Assembly (NCBI RefSeq): GCF_042695135.1
Contig: NZ_CP170547.1
Location: 2,542,001-2,606,000 of the forward strand
From: Epilithonimonas sp042695135
Lineage (GTDB): Bacteria > Bacteroidota > Bacteroidia > Flavobacteriales > Weeksellaceae
Direction: 5' to 3'
DNA: 64,000 nucleotides
Positions 60,117-64,000 of the stretch are shown piece after piece; the first letter of the stretch is position 1, and each line of letters starts with the position of its first letter. Made by a program: the position numbers and the translations under genes. The notes beneath the pieces were generated by a model. It did no database searches. It was given only the letters and a program-made list of their open reading frames with translations, and had not been told where the DNA came from.

Positions 60117-62750
60117 ATGCATAAGGAAGGAGAAAGGTTAATACCAATCAACATTGTTGACGAGATGAGAACCTCTTACATCGATTACTCGATGTCAGTA
60201 ATTGTATCAAGAGCTTTGCCGGATGTAAGAGACGGACTGAAACCCGTTCACAGAAGAGTGCTTTACGGTATGTACGGTCTGAATGTCTTTTCTAACAGAA
60301 AACATTTGAAATCTGCGAGAATTGTCGGAGACGTTTTAGGTAAATATCACCCGCACGGCGACAGCTCTGTTTATGACGCAATGGTAAGAATGGCTCAGCC
60401 TTGGAGTCTGCGTTATCAGATGGTTGACGGACAGGGTAACTTTGGTTCTATGGACGGTGATCCGCCGGCAGCAATGCGTTACACCGAAGCAAGACTTAAA
60501 AAAATATCAGACGAGATCCTTGCCGATCTTGATAAAGAAACAGTTGATTTCCAGAATAACTTTGATGACAGTATGACGGAACCAACGGTTCTTCCTACCA
60601 GAATCCCAAACCTTTTGGTAAACGGTGCTTCCGGAATCGCAGTTGGTATGGCAACGAATATGGCGCCCCACAATTTATCCGAAAGTATTGATGCAATTTG
60701 TGCCTATATTGATGATAAGGAGATCTCAGTCGATGAGCTGATGAAGCATATCATTGCTCCGGATTTCCCGACAGGCGGAATTATTTATGGTTACGACGGT
60801 GTTCGTGATGCTTTCCACACAGGAAGAGGACGTATCGTATTGAGAGCGAAAATCAATTTTGAAGAGATCGGAAACAGAAATGCGATCATCGTGACAGAAA
60901 TTCCTTACCAAGTCAACAAAGCAGAGATGATTGCCAGAACCGCTGAATTGGTAAAAGATGACAAACTTCCCGGAATCTATGAGATCCGTGATGAATCTGA
61001 CAGAAACGGAATGCGTATCGTTTATGAACTTAAGAATGATGCAATACCAAATGTTGTATTAAACCTTTTATATAAATATACTTCTTTACAGACTTCATTT
61101 TCAGTTAATAACATTGCCTTAGTTAAAGGAAGACCTGTACAGCTGAATGTGAAGGATATGATTCTGCATTTCGTAGATCACCGTCACGAAGTTATTGTAA
61201 GAAGAACAAAATACGAACTGAGAAAAGCACAGGAAAGAGCCCACATTCTTGAAGGCTTTATGAAAGTAATCGGAACTCAGGATTCTCTTGACAGAGCGAT
61301 TGCAATCATCCGTCACAGTGCTAATCCACAAGCTGCAAAAGAAGGTTTGATTGAGGAATTCGAACTTTCCGAAATCCAGGCTCAGGCAGTTCTTGATCTT
61401 CGTCTGGCTCGTCTTACCGGAATGGAATTGGACAAGATCCGTGCTGAGTATGAAGAAATCATGGCCTTAATAAAAGACCTGGAAGATATTTTGACGAATG
61501 AGCCAAGACGTTATGAGATTATCAAAACTGAGCTTCTTGAAATCAAAGAAAAATATGGCGACGAGAGGCGTTCGGAAATCGATTATACTGGTGGAGAATT
61601 CTCTATTGAGGATATGATCCCGGATGAAAAAGTTGTTTTGACGATTTCTCACGCTGGTTACATCAAAAGAACACTTCTTTCCGAATATAAAGTACAATCC
61701 AGAGGCGGCGTTGGAAACAGAGCTGCAACGACAAGAGACGAGGATTTCTTAGAATATATTGTTACAGCAACCAACCACGAATATCTTTTATTCTTTACCG
61801 AAAAAGGAAAATGTTTCTGGCTAAGGGTTTTCGAAGTTCCGGAAGGATCTAAAACTGCGAAAGGAAGAGCTGTCCAAAACCTAATTAATATAGAACAGGA
61901 CGATAAGATCAAGGCTTACATCAGAACCAAAGATCTTAAGAATCAGGAATATATCAACCAAATGAATGTTGTGATGATTACCAAAAACGGAACCATCAAG
62001 AAAACATCTTTGGAAGCTTACTCCAGACCAAGAACAAATGGTGTAAACGCCATCGAGATCCGTGATAATGACCAGCTTTTGGGCGCAAAATTGACAGACG
62101 GAAATTCTGAAATTATGATCGCTACAAAAAATGGAAAATGTATCCGTTTCCCTGAAGAAAAAGCCAGAGCTGTCGGTAGAGGATCTATTGGTGTGAGAGG
62201 AATTTCGCTTGAGGATAAAGACGAAGTTATCGGAATGATTGTTGTTAATGATCTGGAAAATGATACTGTATTAGTTGTTTCTGAAAGAGGTTATGGAAAA
62301 AGAACGGCCGTTGAAGATTACCGTGTAACGAATCGTGGTGGAAAAGGTGTTATCACTCTTAATATTACTGAAAAAACCGGAAACCTAATCGCTATTCAAA
62401 GCGTAACAGACGAAGACGGATTGATGATTATCAACAAATCCGGTGTTGCTATCCGAATGAATATGAACGAAATGCGTGTCATGGGTAGAAATACTCAGGG
62501 TGTGAAAGTCATTAACCTCAAATCCAGCGACGAAATTGCAGCCATTGCAAAAGTAGAAATGGACAAGGAAGTCGTAGAAGAAGAAGGTGAAGAAACTGCA
62601 GAAAACGACAGCAACAATCCGGAATTCAAATTAAAACCTCAAAAAGGAGGCGAAAATAAAGTTATTGAAGAAGATGAATTGGAGGAAACAGAAAATACCG
62701 ACGATCAAAATGCTTCTGAAAATACTGACGAAACCGAAGACAAAGAATAA
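60117..62750 (+). CDS. gyrA: DNA gyrase subunit A
   Basis: It cuts and rejoins DNA to introduce negative supercoils, with GyrB as partner. The catalytic tyrosine is at about 122 in AMRYTEARL. The quinolone-determining stretch is HPHGDSSVYDAMVRMAQ, with Ser 83 and Asp 87 in the E. coli numbering, so the common resistance changes at these sites are absent. The C-terminal beta-pinwheel region (GKGRAVQNLINI, GVKVINLKSSD) is followed by a very acidic tail (about 835-877). ParC has a similar layout, but the pinwheel with GKGRAVQ-like GyrA box and the length favour GyrA. Confidence 0.94.
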   Translation: MHKEGERLIPINIVDEMRTSYIDYSMSVIVSRALPDVRDGLKPVHRRVLYGMYGLNVFSNRKHLKSARIVGDVLGKYHPHGDSSVYDAMVRMAQPWSLRYQMVDGQGNFGSMDGDPPAAMRYTEARLKKISDEILADLDKETVDFQNNFDDSMTEPTVLPTRIPNLLVNGASGIAVGMATNMAPHNLSESIDAICAYIDDKEISVDELMKHIIAPDFPTGGIIYGYDGVRDAFHTGRGRIVLRAKINFEEIGNRNAIIVTEIPYQVNKAEMIARTAELVKDDKLPGIYEIRDESDRNGMRIVYELKNDAIPNVVLNLLYKYTSLQTSFSVNNIALVKGRPVQLNVKDMILHFVDHRHEVIVRRTKYELRKAQERAHILEGFMKVIGTQDSLDRAIAIIRHSANPQAAKEGLIEEFELSEIQAQAVLDLRLARLTGMELDKIRAEYEEIMALIKDLEDILTNEPRRYEIIKTELLEIKEKYGDERRSEIDYTGGEFSIEDMIPDEKVVLTISHAGYIKRTLLSEYKVQSRGGVGNRAATTRDEDFLEYIVTATNHEYLLFFTEKGKCFWLRVFEVPEGSKTAKGRAVQNLINIEQDDKIKAYIRTKDLKNQEYINQMNVVMITKNGTIKKTSLEAYSRPRTNGVNAIEIRDNDQLLGAKLTDGNSEIMIATKNGKCIRFPEEKARAVGRGSIGVRGISLEDKDEVIGMIVVNDLENDTVLVVSERGYGKRTAVEDYRVTNRGGKGVITLNITEKTGNLIAIQSVTDEDGLMIINKSGVAIRMNMNEMRVMGRNTQGVKVINLKSSDEIAAIAKVEMDKEVVEEEGEETAENDSNNPEFKLKPQKGGENKVIEEDELEETENTDDQNASENTDETEDKE

Positions 62751-62818
62751 TAAAAGTTAAAAATAATATGAAATCGCTTGCGATAACATATGACAATAAG
62801 AACAATAAAAATTAACAT

Positions 62819-64000
62819 ATGAAAAGATTAATTTTAAGTTTAGCAGTTTTATCTGTAACATTGATGAATGCACAGAAAAAAGAAATCGCTAACGCTGTAA
62901 AAGCAGTTGATTCAGGAGATCTTCCAACTGCAAATTCAGAAATATCAAAAGCAGAAGGTATTTTTGGCGACAAAACTTATTTGTTGGAACCTTCCGTTCT
63001 TGAGCAATATTATTATGCAAAAGGATTTTCATTATTGAAAGCCGGAAAAAATACAGAAGGCGCAGAATATCTTGCAAAAATTGCGAATCTTGGAACAGAA
63101 GCAATCTATACAGGAAAAGATGCTGAAAAAAACAAAGTTTATTTTGTAGGGAAAGATGCTGCAGATAAATTTGGAGCTGGATTATCTTTAAAACAAGATA
63201 AATATTCGCCTGCGCTTGGTGATAAGCTTAGAAGTTCGATAGATCCACTTCTCAGAAAAGCAAATGAAGCAGCTACAAGCAGCTACAACAGTAAAAACTT
63301 TGATGTTGCCGGAGAAAAATTTGCAGAGACCTATTATCTTTTCAAAGCAGCAGGTCAGGATGACAAAACTTATCTTTATTATGCTGGTGTTGCTTATGCT
63401 CAATCGGCTAACAATAAAGCTAAAGCTGTTGACATTCTGAATTCTTTGATTAAATCTGGTTATACAGGAATTGAAACCAATTATACTGCAAAAAACACCA
63501 AGACCGGTAATGTAGAAAAACTAGACAAAGCAGCTTTTGATCTTTATAAAAAAACACCGGATGGCGCGGGTTATTCGGATTTCAAAGCAGAAAAAACACC
63601 TAGCAAACAAGAAGAGCTTTACGAAATAACTGCAAGTCTTTTATTCGAGCAGCAAAAGTATGATGAAGCATCTGCTCTTGCTGATGAAGGATTGAAAAAA
63701 TTCCCAAACAATCAATCGCTTGCTCAGGTTCAAAGCAATTCTTATTTCAAATCCGGTAAAACAGATGAGTTTGTAAACAATCTGAAAGCGAAGATTGCCA
63801 AGAATCCGACTGATAAAGAAAGTCTTTATAACCTTGGGGTAATGCTAAGTAAAGATCCTTCAAAAAATGCAGAAGCAGAAGCTACATACAAAAAACTGGT
63901 AGAGATCGATCCAAAATATCCTAATGCACTTAACAATCTTGTATTTGTTATTCTAGGTGAAGATGAAGTTGCCATTAATGAATACAGAGATCTTAAAAAA
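62819..64000 (+). CDS. TPR repeat protein, cut by window end
   Basis: The reading frame starts at ATG 62819 and is still open at base 64000, giving at least 394 residues. A signal peptide (MKRLILSLAVLSVTLMNAQ) predicts export. The mature part is made of helical repeats such as FAETYYLFKAAGQDDKTYLY, LLFEQQKYDEASALADEG and LKKFPNNQSLAQVQSNSYF, typical of tetratricopeptide repeats. Such proteins act as scaffolds in the periplasm or outer membrane. The exact job is unknown. It lies downstream of gyrA, about 70 bases after its stop. Confidence 0.85.
   Translation, partial: MKRLILSLAVLSVTLMNAQKKEIANAVKAVDSGDLPTANSEISKAEGIFGDKTYLLEPSVLEQYYYAKGFSLLKAGKNTEGAEYLAKIANLGTEAIYTGKDAEKNKVYFVGKDAADKFGAGLSLKQDKYSPALGDKLRSSIDPLLRKANEAATSSYNSKNFDVAGEKFAETYYLFKAAGQDDKTYLYYAGVAYAQSANNKAKAVDILNSLIKSGYTGIETNYTAKNTKTGNVEKLDKAAFDLYKKTPDGAGYSDFKAEKTPSKQEELYEITASLLFEQQKYDEASALADEGLKKFPNNQSLAQVQSNSYFKSGKTDEFVNNLKAKIAKNPTDKESLYNLGVMLSKDPSKNAEAEATYKKLVEIDPKYPNALNNLVFVILGEDEVAINEYRDLKK

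Noticed and set aside
60117..62750. topoisomerase IV subunit ParC
   Set aside because: Spacing in the quinolone region matches GyrA numbering, and the C-terminal repeat with a GyrA-box-like stretch favours gyrase.

Overview
The window looks like a chromosomal stretch of a low-GC flavobacterium, most likely the Chryseobacterium/Epilithonimonas group (Weeksellaceae). The evidence is a secreted protein ending in a type IX secretion (T9SS) sorting domain, Bacteroidota-only families (DUF4286, THUMP-like methyltransferase, TIGR02117, YtxJ of the bacillithiol system), many genes without a Shine-Dalgarno sequence, and several TAnnTTTG -7 promoter boxes. I saw no rRNA, tRNA or true CRISPR array. The taxonomic call is an inference from gene content, not from a marker search.

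Layout. 0-9 kb: peroxiredoxin, thioredoxin and a small partner; adenosine deaminase; an orphan secreted protein lying between two halves of a dispersed palindrome; HAD phosphatase; a minus-strand Crp/Fnr - nuclease - GNAT operon; a minus-strand methyltransferase - ZIP transporter - YtxJ run; an RNA methyltransferase. 9-25 kb: glycosyltransferase, PoxB-like pyruvate oxidase, AraC regulator, a twin-arginine aminotransferase, PurU, TypA, a THUMP-like methyltransferase, an MFS exporter, the AguB-AguA agmatine-to-putrescine pair, thioesterase, and a GAF histidine kinase. 25.9-28.9 kb: a 999-residue secreted polysaccharide lyase.

28.9-37.3 kb is the most interesting part. It holds dps, a LytTR response regulator, a large hybrid histidine kinase, a membrane ABM-domain protein, an unrecognised 185-residue protein, a bicupin, a DsbA-like protein and an alpha/beta hydrolase. 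Three of these genes (dps, the 185-residue gene and the bicupin) share a 29-bp upstream element made of two direct repeats 21 bp apart. In all three the distance to a TAnnTTTA-like -7 box is exactly the same. This predicts a small regulon, plausibly read by the neighbouring LytTR regulator. An array of alternating 21- and 20-bp units sits just upstream of one member.

37.4-48.8 kb: a GH92 mannosidase broken by one frameshift, a SixA-like phosphatase, AlaS, MsrA, an L,D-transpeptidase-like lipoprotein with a TIGR02117 partner, QueG, rhodanese, three tiny unannotated genes and a WYL regulator. 48.9-55.4 kb is accessory-like: HopJ-family protein, RtcB-like ligase, an A+T-rich PHP/SMC-like ATPase (TrlF type), an unknown protein, several palindromic extragenic repeats and an 11-unit array with an exact 21-bp period. 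55.4-64 kb returns to core genes: PNPase, an ABC1 kinase, DUF4286, GyrA, and a TPR protein cut by the window end.
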